A DNA stretch of 64,000 nt from Nematocida parisii ERTm1 (taxonomy: Eukaryota; Microsporidia): contig NW_013524646.1 in assembly GCF_000250985.1 (NCBI RefSeq), positions 1 through 64,000 of the forward strand, written 5' to 3'. Each line of letters starts with the position of its first letter. The first letter of the stretch is position 1. The notes beneath the pieces were generated by a model. It saw only the letters and a list, made by a program, of their open reading frames with translations, had not been told where the DNA came from and did not search any database. Both the position numbers and the translations under genes were made by a program. Positions 40,401 through 47,654 of the stretch are shown here, in pieces.

Positions 40401-40883
40401 AACAAAGGAACCGGCCAGAGAAAGATAAGTATAGAAGCACATAACAGTAACGGAAGAGTAGAAAGGTTCATAAGGACAATAAGAGATGACTTAGCAAAGT
40501 TAGACAGGAAAAGAGAATTAAAGGATAGGCTAAGAGAAATTGAATTAAGTTATAACAACAGATACCACTCAGGGATACGGATGACACCAGAAAAAGCAAC
40601 AATGAACCAAGAAGCGATAAGTGAGAGAAATAGAGCAGATGGAGAATACGCAAAAACATTTAAGTTCAGAGAAAGGGAAAAATTCTATGAAGGTGAACAA
40701 GTACTAACAGCAAGAAAGGAGAATATGGGAAACAAGCAGAAGAGCGAACAAGGGAGATTCCTAAACAGAGGAGTAATAATAAAGAACTGTGGAAATGACT
40801 CATACATAGTGAGAGGAGAAGATGGAAAAGCGACGAAGCGATCATACAAAGAGATAAAGGGCATACCCCTGGCATATAAGTAA
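37446..40883 (+). CDS. Gag-Pol polyprotein (1145 aa, single frame)
   Basis: Gag ends in a CCHC zinc knuckle, CYTCGRYGHTKNNC (residues 132-145). A long K/E-rich linker follows with no visible D-S/T-G protease motif. Reverse transcriptase has FTIIDLKDGYFQI, SMPMGYKNAP and the YMDD box at about 516-519. RNase H has TTDASDYGI and TDHKALT. Integrase has an HH-CC zinc domain (about 845-890) and the D,D,E core (AMDIMKE, MCDNAKEF, NGRVERF). The order RT-RNase H-integrase is that of Ty3/gypsy. There is no frameshift between gag and pol, as in Tf1-type elements. The ATG lies inside the LTR; a downstream Met could be used instead. Confidence 0.93.
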   Translation: MHSSHGGNSGEAKWARAIKIWERMIKICATEWRYKKIVEEEDKICQLYEKVKENEELTDIWMEVIEGQEGAEETAGVISGIGQKLRERREEEEVNRRDREKEENQEMVKTLMTMVEEMKRENERRSVKVMKCYTCGRYGHTKNNCRERRKNSDYKTGPETENNNNNKRNYYVSKFEETKEIINKSSEKEDETGWTEVGKKEKVKKDKVRKTKVEHIKKTKIQLKETNSVPKTHELGKVMSDKEEPMRRKIMQGKSHADLEMEQMIDKLNKEWKEKREELLMDDSEDEREREELEKMEGEMQFRAKEEEKEIGERSPDEQEKLRQIQEEYPEEIKTLEEIDKIEYTQATIATIETKEGEMTEGGASNVAIPLQERAKELLNLYERTQVIRESDSKWRNRVFMKLEKTPDGKDKLRLLSDMTLLNEITKRQEYEIPDMKEMIEKMQGARYFTIIDLKDGYFQIQTREEDRHKTAFRIMGKTYEYCSMPMGYKNAPMIFQEMMDRLLKKLIWKNKVAVYMDDIVVYTKTEEEHMGVVRQVMDILKENRLRINIKKTRVCRREVKILGQRINGMTRKPIEMKRNEALRFPKPVTAKDMRGFLGKMGYYREFIQQFAMLEIPLRQLITEAGDRNDKIVWDDLAEKAYEIMRQQLRDARELLLPDHKKEFIVTTDASDYGISAVIEQIGPNGEEVPIAWKSRALSQAEKNYGITEKEMLAVVWGTEKFQYYLKGRKFHVRTDHKALTEMRVKRDFGKGKARISRWLERLGEFDFTIEYRPGIQLLTADLLSRIYERRLTGFIDKKNRTDSARKREETLIRKHTREEDGKLYWLLEHGERKEIPKEEDRRQMIWRAHDATVHKGTRTTVEQIKEDGYYWRGIWDETEKVIKECLTCIQNNRKTAAGHRFIETTRKLELVAMDIMKEEIEDRYILVMIDMYTRVGKIVLLNNKKTEEVIRGLERFIRERGRPEAIMCDNAKEFTSEEMEKYLVNKGTGQRKISIEAHNSNGRVERFIRTIRDDLAKLDRKRELKDRLREIELSYNNRYHSGIRMTPEKATMNQEAISERNRADGEYAKTFKFREREKFYEGEQVLTARKENMGNKQKSEQGRFLNRGVIIKNCGNDSYIVRGEDGKATKRSYKEIKGIPLAYK
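37460..37474 (+). other. Candidate primer-binding site
   Basis: TGGGGGCAACTCCGG starts immediately after the LTR's CA. TGG complements a tRNA 3' CCA, and the rest predicts a tRNA beginning GGCAACT, the acceptor start found in yeast-type serine tRNAs. No such tRNA is in the window, so the primer identity is inference. Confidence 0.65.
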
Positions 40884-40910
40884 GGAATGTCAGCTGAACC
40901 GAGAGCTGCC

Positions 40911-40922
40911 ATTGGGGGGGCA
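40911..40922 (+). other. Polypurine tract
   Basis: ATTGGGGGGGCA lies directly before the 3' LTR. The G7 run is the expected plus-strand primer, and the two bases CA between it and the LTR fit removal of two terminal nucleotides by integrase. Confidence 0.75.
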
Positions 40923-40971
40923 TGTAAGGCATAAATAATATTTTATTTTAATAAATCATGCATAGTTCACA
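40923..40971 (+). repeat. 3' LTR (49 bp)
   Basis: Base-for-base identical to the 5' LTR, followed by the TTTAT duplication. Confidence 0.92.
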
Positions 40972-40976
40972 TTTAT

Positions 40977-41467
40977 TAAACACTTAAACAACTACTTATT
41001 ACGCAATGTACAATAAATTATAGAATATATTGCACTATGTACACTATATAACTTACTTATTGCACTATGTATACTATTTATTACTTATTACGCAATGTAC
41101 AATAAGTTATAGAATATATTGCACTATGTACACTATATAACTTACTTATTACGCTATGTACAATAAGTTATAGAATATATTGCACTATGTACACTATATA
41201 ACTTACTTATTACACTATGTATACTATGTAACTTACTTATTACACTATGTATACTATGTAATAAGTCGTGTTCTATGTATGTACATTACTTATTACACTA
41301 TGTATACTATGTATTATATTGTGTATTACATTCTGTTGTATTTATACAATAATGCCTCTTATGACTTATTACTTATTATACATTGTATATTATATTTTAA
41401 TTAATTTTATTTTATTACTTATTACTTATTATACATTGTATATAAATATTTACTTTATTTTTATTTT
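40977..41467. repeat. Tandem copies of a composite ACTTATTACGC...ACTATGTACA unit
   Basis: Units of about 60-120 bp recur, containing CTTATTACGCAATGTACAAT, AAGTTATAGAATATATTGCA and CTATGTACACTATATAAC, at about 40995, 41085 and 41150. They then break down into shorter CTTATTACACTATGTATA words up to the start of the Rpn9-like gene. Confidence 0.82.
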
Positions 41468-42703
41468 ATGTTTAATACACTGCAAAGTCTAGCAGAAAAG
41501 GGCCTCTTTCATCAGCTCTCTATTACTTTATTAAGTAATATTAATACTATAACTAATGACACATTGTGTAATATATACGATGATATTATTTTACCTAATT
41601 ATTATAATATTAATACGGATACTTTTATAAATATAAGTATATTAGTAAGTAAAAAACTAAATACACAAAGTAGTATAAATATATTATATAATACACTAAA
41701 CATACTAAATAATGAATATAATACACATAGTAGTATAAGTAATAGTAAATATAGTACACATAGTATAATAAGTAATAACAATAGTACAGAACATAATGAT
41801 AATAGTGCAACAAATGATAGTACAGAGATGGTGAATAATCCAATTCTGTATATAAATAGACTAAATAATAGTAATTCTGTTATATTTAATGGTAATATAC
41901 GTATATTATTGGAAATTAGTCTAAATTATATACAGATAGACCAATTACAACAGGCACGTATAATTCTGTACGAGTGTAAAGAGATGGAGATAGAGAGTAA
42001 GGAATCTTTAAGGATTCTTCATTTAGGGCTGGGGTTACTTAATTATAAAAGTAAAAATTTTACAATTTCATATAAAAATTTAGTAGAGTACCTGAAATTA
42101 CTAAATATGGAAAAGAAAAAAGAAATAGAAAATGAAAAAATAACTGAAATAATAGAAACTGTGGTTAGGGCAGGGATTTATTCAGATGAAATATATTCAT
42201 TTACAGAACTAATAAAAATATGCAGTACAATTACAGAAAGTAACTCAGATGATAAAAATTTGAGTGAAATCAAAAACAATGAAAAATTTGATAAAACAAA
42301 AAATATTGAAAATATTTCAATAAAATTAATAACGGCACTGGAGAATGACGATCCAATGGAGTCAGAACGTATTTCAAAGGCATTTGATGAAGAAATAGTG
42401 GAATTAGTCAAGAGAAAGGCAGTTATAATAAGATTGCTTAATTATTTCTTTAAAAATCAAGAAAGAACCGTTATTCTTAAGAAAATATCTGATGATTTGT
42501 CATTGCCGTTAGAATTGGTACAAGAATGTATATTACAGATACTTGGCACTGGTCTAATGAAGGGGAATATTAACGGTATTTCAGGTGAATTTAGTTATAC
42601 ATGGATTGGGTATAAATATTTAACAGAGGAAGAGATAAAAAGCATTAGAATGGTTGTAAGAGAGATGAGGGCACGTGTGGACAGTGTAAGGCAGGAAATA
42701 TAG
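41468..42703 (+). CDS. RPN9: 26S proteasome lid subunit Rpn9-like (PCI domain)
   Basis: The protein has 411 aa against 393 in yeast. The C-terminal half has the PCI winged helix: RTVILKKISDDLSLPLELVQ, ILQILGTGLMKGNINGI, then FSYTWIGYKYLTEEEIKSI and a final helix REMRARVDSVRQ. This matches Rpn9, whose wing is followed by a V-T-W-V-like strand and a terminal helix. Helical repeats precede it (QLQQARIILYECKEMEIE). An N-terminal stretch at about 75-140 (EYNTHSSISNSKYSTHSIISNN, quoted in part) is a translated copy of the local repeat words inserted between the first helices. Rpn9 scaffolds the proteasome lid. The subunit assignment is by pattern, so another PCI subunit is possible. Confidence 0.65.
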   Translation: MFNTLQSLAEKGLFHQLSITLLSNINTITNDTLCNIYDDIILPNYYNINTDTFINISILVSKKLNTQSSINILYNTLNILNNEYNTHSSISNSKYSTHSIISNNNSTEHNDNSATNDSTEMVNNPILYINRLNNSNSVIFNGNIRILLEISLNYIQIDQLQQARIILYECKEMEIESKESLRILHLGLGLLNYKSKNFTISYKNLVEYLKLLNMEKKKEIENEKITEIIETVVRAGIYSDEIYSFTELIKICSTITESNSDDKNLSEIKNNEKFDKTKNIENISIKLITALENDDPMESERISKAFDEEIVELVKRKAVIIRLLNYFFKNQERTVILKKISDDLSLPLELVQECILQILGTGLMKGNINGISGEFSYTWIGYKYLTEEEIKSIRMVVREMRARVDSVRQEI

Positions 42704-42829
42704 ACTAAAATAGTACAATGTGATAAAACCCGAATTAACCCGAATTATAACTTTTACTACATTGTGCAATATATTCTAGTGCAGAAAATAAATAACCAAA
42801 GTATTTTAAAGAACTCTTAAAACATATTA

Positions 42830-43180
42830 TACAATATATAATAAGTAATATATAATAGTAATAGTGTAATAAGTAATATATAATGTGTAATAAGTAATAT
42901 ATAATAGTAATAGTGTAATAAGTAATGTATAATATAAGAAGAATAGTGTAATAAGTAATGTATAATAAGTAATAATTGATATATTACTTAGTATACAGTA
43001 TGTAATAAGTAACACAATTTATCACTCTTTGTCTAATATATATTATTTATTATACTATGCCTAATATATATTATTTATTGCTCTTTGTCTAATATATATT
43101 ATTTATTGCTCTTTGTCTAATATATATTATTTATTGCTCTTTGTCTAATATATATTATTTATTGCTCTTTGCCTATTATG
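42830..43180. repeat. GTAATAAGTAAT words and a CTCTTTGTCTAATATATATT tandem array
   Basis: 42830-43015 carries repeated ATAATAGTAATAGTGTAATA-type words. 43025-43170 is a tandem array of about 31-bp units reading TTGCTCTTTGTCTAATATAT plus TATTATTTA, with about four good copies. Further loosely related A/T words continue to 43450. Confidence 0.85.
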
Positions 43181-43531
43181 TATTGTTTGTTTATTACTTT
43201 ATATATTCTATACCTAATTATTAATTACTGCATAATGTGTACTATATATTATTTATTACTCATTGTATAATATATATTACTGCATTGCTCTATTACTTAT
43301 TATACTACGCCTATTATATTGTATACCTAATTAAATATTTTATTTATAATTTATTCCTATTACTTATTACTCCTCGTGTACTATATATTACTTATCATAT
43401 ATTATGTACTATATCTTGCTCTTATTTTATGTATACTTATTATTTATACTACATACTCTTATAAGTCCTGTTTCCCGCCCTTTTATTTTCCCGCCAAATA
43501 AAACTATAAATTCTCTTTATTTTTTATTCCC

Positions 43532-43888
43532 ATGGTAGTAGGAAAGGGAAAGAAAGACCCAGCATCAGCAAAAAAAGTAAATCAGACAAAGCCAGTCTTT
43601 AAGACAGCACAGTTACACAGAATGGTAAGAGATAAAAGTAAAATGAGAGTGTCACACAAAGCAATCATAGCCATAGGGTCAGTCACTGAGTACACCTTAG
43701 GAGAAATAATCGAGGCATCCAAGCTCATCTGTGATGAAGAGAACAAGAGGAAGATCGTCTCAAGGCACTTAGCCATAGCCATAAGGAAGGATGAGGAATT
43801 ATACTCACTCGGTCGTAACTGGTTAATAAAGGAGGGTGGTGTATGTCCAAACATGGAGAAGAAGGAGAAGAAGAAGGAGGAAGTATAA
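43532..43888 (+). CDS. HTA1: Histone H2A (divergent)
   Basis: The 118-residue protein has the H2A histone fold: KTAQLHRMVRDKSKMRVSHK, VTEYTLGEIIEASKLICDEE, IVSRHLAIAIRKDEELYSL and GGVCPN align with the canonical L-x-FPVGR, AEILELA, IPRHLQLAIRNDEEL and GGVLPN blocks without gaps in the last two helices. The N-tail is short, and the C-tail is a K/E run. The DEEL acidic-patch residues are kept. Divergence from typical H2A is marked, as is known for microsporidian histones; an H2A.Z-like role cannot be excluded. The start follows TTATTTTTTATTCCC. Confidence 0.88.
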   Translation: MVVGKGKKDPASAKKVNQTKPVFKTAQLHRMVRDKSKMRVSHKAIIAIGSVTEYTLGEIIEASKLICDEENKRKIVSRHLAIAIRKDEELYSLGRNWLIKEGGVCPNMEKKEKKKEEV

Positions 43889-44110
43889 GTACAGCATAAA
43901 ATAAGAATTAGTCTATTTTACACTGTAATATTTACTTAGTCTATTTGTATACGGTGCTTAGTCTATTTGTATACCGTGGTACGAATGGTCTTCTTATAAC
44001 AGTTAGTAAATTACCTCACAGATTTATTTTATTATTTATTACACAGTGTGTTGTTTATTATGGGTGGTAGGACTTATTACACATTGGTTATTTAATTGTG
44101 TACAGTGCAT
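43889..44110. other. Spacer with TTAGTCTATTTGTATACGGT words
   Basis: At 43915-43975 TTAGTCTATTT occurs three times, twice followed by GTATAC-GTG. This is the reverse form of the AATAGACTAA word that encodes the NRL repeats at 34 kb. Confidence 0.65.
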
Positions 44111-44965
44111 TTATGGGTGTGTGAACTTGAACTCCTTATAAATGCCTTTCTTCTTCAGGGCCGACCGGATTTCAGTTAAGTGGGTGAGTGGCTTAGGGAA
44201 CCTTCTCCGGATGGGCGTAAAATGGATCCACTCAGAGACTCGGCAACCCTCCCGCCTGGCCAGCTTAATAAACTGACTGTCCCGGCTGAGCACTTGCCGT
44301 ACAGATGTAATGACACTAGAAGGACACTCTGATAAAATTATATCATCATAACTTATTACACTATGCGTACTATATTCACTATTACTTATTACACCATGAT
44401 TATTATATTCTGTGTTATGATTATTACTTATTACACCTTGCATATTATATTCTGTGTTATGATTATTATTTATTACACTATGCGGATTATTATTATTACT
44501 TATTACACCATGATTATTATATTCTGTGTTATTATTATTACTTCTATTATTTATTCTGTTATCATTACTTATTGCACTATGTGGATTATTATTTATTCTG
44601 TTATCATTACTTATTACACTATGTGGATTATTATTTATTCTGTTATCATTACTTATTACACTATGCGTATTATTATTTATTCTGTTATTTTTGCATAACT
44701 TATTACTTATTACACTATGTGTATTATTATTTATTCTGTTGTTTTTGCATAACTTATTACTTATTGTGTTATTATCATTACTTATTGCACTATGTGTATT
44801 ATATCTTGTGTTATTATTTGGTCTGCTTGTGCCTGTGGTGCTGTTTGGTCTGTTTATATACGTAATGTACTTTAATATATCTGTAATAGTGCACATGCCG
44901 TGGGGTGATGATCTGATTGCTGCTGTGATTAGCGTGGAATACGTCACTCGGTTTTTGTCTCTCAT
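44111..44965 (-). CDS. Forkhead-like DNA-binding protein with repeat insertion (284 aa)
   Basis: The N-terminus TYSTLITAAIRSSPHGMCTI plus TDILKYI matches helices 1-2 of a forkhead domain (Y-x-LI-x-AI-SSP-x-LTL-x-I). After about 160 residues of repeats, SSVITSVRQVLSRDSQFIKL plus AR matches the recognition helix and wing strand (SIRHNLS...F-K-V-R). Both halves together are about the size of one forkhead domain. The insert is built from NNNTHSVISNDNRIN-type units encoded by the local palindromic words. The C-terminus HLTEIRSALKKKGIYKEFKF is basic. It is presumably a transcription factor. Whether the split domain still folds is open: the insert falls in the helix 2-3 loop, a tolerant position. 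Confidence 0.65.
   Translation of the reverse strand: MRDKNRVTYSTLITAAIRSSPHGMCTITDILKYITYINRPNSTTGTSRPNNNTRYNTHSAISNDNNTISNKLCKNNRINNNTHSVISNKLCKNNRINNNTHSVISNDNRINNNPHSVISNDNRINNNPHSAISNDNRINNRSNNNNTEYNNHGVISNNNNPHSVINNNHNTEYNMQGVISNNHNTEYNNHGVISNSEYSTHSVISYDDIILSECPSSVITSVRQVLSRDSQFIKLARREGCRVSEWIHFTPIRRRFPKPLTHLTEIRSALKKKGIYKEFKFTHP
44330..44800 (-). repeat. Palindromic-word array inside the forkhead-like gene
   Basis: On the coding strand, CATAGTGTAATAAGTAATGA alternates with AACAGAATAAATAATAAT, in about ten units of 30-57 bp. The CACATAGTGTAATAAGT part is the same word as in the spacers. It is read here as H-S-V-I-S, the frame that avoids its TAA-TAA. Confidence 0.85.
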
Positions 44966-45434
44966 AAATAAATAAAGAAATAAAAGTATAATAAGTCTTG
45001 GTTATATTTAAGGTTATTATTTATGGCACAGTGTGTAATAAATAATGCATACAGAAATATTCTGTATTACTTATACTGCACTGTATAATAAATACTATTT
45101 ATTATATAATAAATATTATTATGTGAATATTTATTGTACTATACGTAATAAGTCATATATTATTTATTGTACTATACGTAATAAGTCATATAGTATTTAT
45201 TACACAGTGTAGTATAAATAATATTTATGATACTGTGCGTTATTTATGCTTTAAGTATTATTATTTATTACACACTGTATAAATATAAATAATTTTATTA
45301 TTCGCTATAACTTATTACACACTCACTAATAAGTAATTTATATATTTGCTATAAATTTACTGCATAATATAATGATAATTACATAATAAATTATAATTAT
45401 ACCATTACTTATTACATAATTACCATTATATTCT
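44966..45434. repeat. Spacer of TTATTACACAGTGTA-type words
   Basis: It contains repeated CTGTATAATAAATA, ATTGTACTATACGTAATAAG (twice near 45130-45185) and TTATTACACACT words. No coding frame is credible here. Confidence 0.7.
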
Positions 45435-45488
45435 ATGCATATTTATTGCCTTTTACTATTTATTATTTGCAAATTCTGCAAATTTTTT

Positions 45489-47069
45489 ATGGTAGCAGAG
45501 AGAAGACTCACCAAGAAAATCCTTCATAAGAAATTCCAAACGGATGAAGACTTAAACGAGTTCATATCAGCAGAAGGGACATTCAAAGACAAAGTCACCT
45601 TAATGACACTAAAAATCATTAAAGAGAGAAATTCAAAGGAAATGAAAAAATTACTAAATATGGCAAATGTAACGGAAAATGACAAAACTTATTTAATAAT
45701 TCAAAATATTATGAAAATAATAGAATATTACCAAATAAGTAAAAAATTAATTAATTCTAACGGAAATTTAGAAATAAAAAATGAAAAAGAGAATTCAGAA
45801 GAAGAAATATTATTAGAAGAAGAAATAACCCGAGATAACCCTAAAAATAGAAAAAGAGCTAAAATTAATAGCACAGTGTGTAATAAGTCTACAGTACCAC
45901 AGGATACTTCTATAACAGAAGATGAATCAAAAGAATTACAAAATGAAGCAGTTTTATTTTGTAAATTTATTGAATTATCAAAATTTTTCACTGAATTTTA
46001 CAATATTTTATCAAAACATTGTTCTAACGGTTTTTTAAAAACAAAAATTTTCAAATTATTCAGTGCACCTGAAATATTAAGCATAATTAATGGGAAAGTA
46101 TTAGATATATTAATGGGCAATGTGGATATAACCGTGGATAGAGAAGTAAAACTTATTCTACATTATATAAAAAGAAATAGGCAGGATCTCTTGGATATAA
46201 TAAAGGATAAGATAATCCAGTTACTTAATAATAACAGAAGAGTGAAATATGCACTGTCATTAACATTATTATTAGATAAGAATCAGTGGTTATACAGCAC
46301 AAACAGGGAGAAGAAAGAAAAGGGGGATGAAAAAGAAGATGAAAAAGAGATAAAACTTATTACACATAGTGCAGTAAATAATAGTGATGCAAAAGAAACA
46401 AAAATTATTACACATAGTGTAATAAATGATGATAAACTTATTACACATAATGTAATATATGATGAAACATACTTAAGAGTGCTCGTAAAATTATTCTGTA
46501 AATTACTTGTTACACATAGTGTAATAAATAATAACACAATCACCATTATGCTGCTAAAAGGATTACTGAGGTTTATTAAATGGACAAAGTGTTATAATTA
46601 TTACTTATTACACAATGTAGGATATATTATATACAACCTGTCCTACAGTAACAATACAAAACTTTCTATGCCATCATTGAATATTCTTGAATTATTACAC
46701 ATAACGGAAAAAGTAAACTACGTTAAAGTGCTCTCAGATACAATCCGTAAATATATCTACTTAAACGACTTAAGTAAGTGTGAAATACTGAATAAGGCAG
46801 TAAATACAACAGAAGACAAGGTAAAGACGGAAATTATATGCAGTGCATACCACACACCAATTAATAGCAAATATTCAATTGGCTGTACAATGGTATCACA
46901 GGAAATAGGACTAAGAGTGACTGACAGGGTGGGATATGCACTACTTATTACACATTATAGTAAAAGTATTAGTGATAATATTAAAGACGTACTTATAGGG
47001 AATAAAGTAAAGGTGTATAACTTATGGGATGAGTATACAGATAGGAGATATACAGAGTATAAGAAATAA
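45489..47069 (+). CDS. Mak21/Noc1-like 60S biogenesis factor (CBF family)
   Basis: The open frame begins at an ATG at 45435, but the ATG at 45489 after a T5 run starts the conserved part: RRLTKKILHKKFQTDEDLNE, then GTFKDKVTLMTLKIIKERN, which recalls the GTLSDKISALTLLIQ region of Mak21. The end, GYALLITHYSKSISDNIKDV plus LIG, fits the LL-HYHPSV--FA--IL-G motif of the CBF/Mak21 domain, followed by a degenerate DPL/FLDRF-like YNLWDEYTDRRY. Noc1 guides pre-60S particles in the nucleolus. At about 300-370, ITHSAVNN, ITHSVIND, ITHNVIYD and VTHSVINN are translated palindromic words. At about 527 aa it is much shorter than the yeast protein. The assignment is moderate. Confidence 0.58.
   Translation: MVAERRLTKKILHKKFQTDEDLNEFISAEGTFKDKVTLMTLKIIKERNSKEMKKLLNMANVTENDKTYLIIQNIMKIIEYYQISKKLINSNGNLEIKNEKENSEEEILLEEEITRDNPKNRKRAKINSTVCNKSTVPQDTSITEDESKELQNEAVLFCKFIELSKFFTEFYNILSKHCSNGFLKTKIFKLFSAPEILSIINGKVLDILMGNVDITVDREVKLILHYIKRNRQDLLDIIKDKIIQLLNNNRRVKYALSLTLLLDKNQWLYSTNREKKEKGDEKEDEKEIKLITHSAVNNSDAKETKIITHSVINDDKLITHNVIYDETYLRVLVKLFCKLLVTHSVINNNTITIMLLKGLLRFIKWTKCYNYYLLHNVGYIIYNLSYSNNTKLSMPSLNILELLHITEKVNYVKVLSDTIRKYIYLNDLSKCEILNKAVNTTEDKVKTEIICSAYHTPINSKYSIGCTMVSQEIGLRVTDRVGYALLITHYSKSISDNIKDVLIGNKVKVYNLWDEYTDRRYTEYKK
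46355..46535 (+). repeat. TTATTACAC-ATA-GTGTAATAA palindromes inside the Mak21-like gene
   Basis: Four related copies occur at about 46361, 46407, 46439 and 46510. The second is a perfect 9-bp-arm palindrome. All are read in the same frame as I/V-T-H-S/N-V/A-I/V. Confidence 0.85.
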
Positions 47070-47422
47070 GGGAGAGATAAGTAGAGGGAGAAAGAAAAAA
47101 AGAAATAAAAGTAGAAAAAAATAAAAAACAAGATAAATTATTAGAACTTATTACACAATATATAGAACTTATTACGTATAGTACAGTAAATAACACTTAA
47201 TATACATGACTTATTATATTATGATATATTGCATATAACACATGTACACAACTTATTACACATAACATAATAAATAATGATTATATTATAAAACATAACT
47301 TATTACGCATAGTACATTAAGTATTACTTATTACGCATAGTGCACAACTTATTACGCATAGTACACTAAGTATTACTTATTACGCATAGTGCATTAATAA
47401 TTATTTACTTCATATTTTTTAT
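47070..47422. repeat. Spacer of ACTTATTACGCATAGT words
   Basis: CTTATTACGCATAGTGCA or -TACA words recur at about 47290, 47325, 47350 and 47380. This is the right-hand limit of the word-rich zone. Confidence 0.75.
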
Positions 47423-47563
47423 CTTAAAACAGTTTATTGATATAATGTTCGAGGGGTCTCAAATGAATGGCTGTCGAGTGCCACACACTCTCTTCCTATT
47501 CTCTCTAAGCCATTCCTCGTACCCCTAGGGCGGCCGTACCAAATTAATATTTTTAACTGCTAG
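47423..47563 (-). mobile_element. Truncated relative of the poly(A) retroposon
   Basis: It matches 19431-19570 from AGTTTATTGATATAA through the CACACACTCTCTTCC block and CCCTAGGGCGGCCGTA to ACTGCTAG, with scattered C-to-T type changes, then stops. The shared end is the poly(A)-proximal end on the minus strand, so the copy is 5'-truncated. No clear target duplication is seen. Confidence 0.7.
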
Positions 47564-47654
47564 AAAATTAAACATAAACCAACTAAAACTTATTAAAATA
47601 GGAAAATAATGAATTTCGCCTGTTTATTGTCTTAGAATAACTCTTGAAATTATT

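Larger units (their letters stand above)
37411..40971 (+). mobile_element. Complete Ty3/gypsy-type LTR retrotransposon with 49-bp LTRs
   Basis: Two identical 49-bp direct repeats (37411-37459 and 40923-40971) with TG...CA ends bracket one long gag-pol frame. The 5-bp target duplication TTTAT lies at 37406-37410 and 40972-40976. A candidate primer-binding site beginning TGGGGGCAACT follows the 5' LTR directly, and a G7 tract lies two bases before the 3' LTR. Identical LTRs and an intact frame indicate a recent insertion. It sits between eL8 and the Rpn9-like gene. The coding strand is strongly purine-rich. Confidence 0.93.

Noticed and set aside
37444-40932. Many long minus-strand hydrophobic frames across the retrotransposon
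   Set aside because: They are shadows of the purine-rich gag-pol frame; the pyrimidine-rich complement reads as Leu/Ser/Phe without stops.
41180-41492. Two Tyr/Leu-rich frames
   Set aside because: They are translations of the tandem TTATTACACTATGTATA words just before the Rpn9-like gene.
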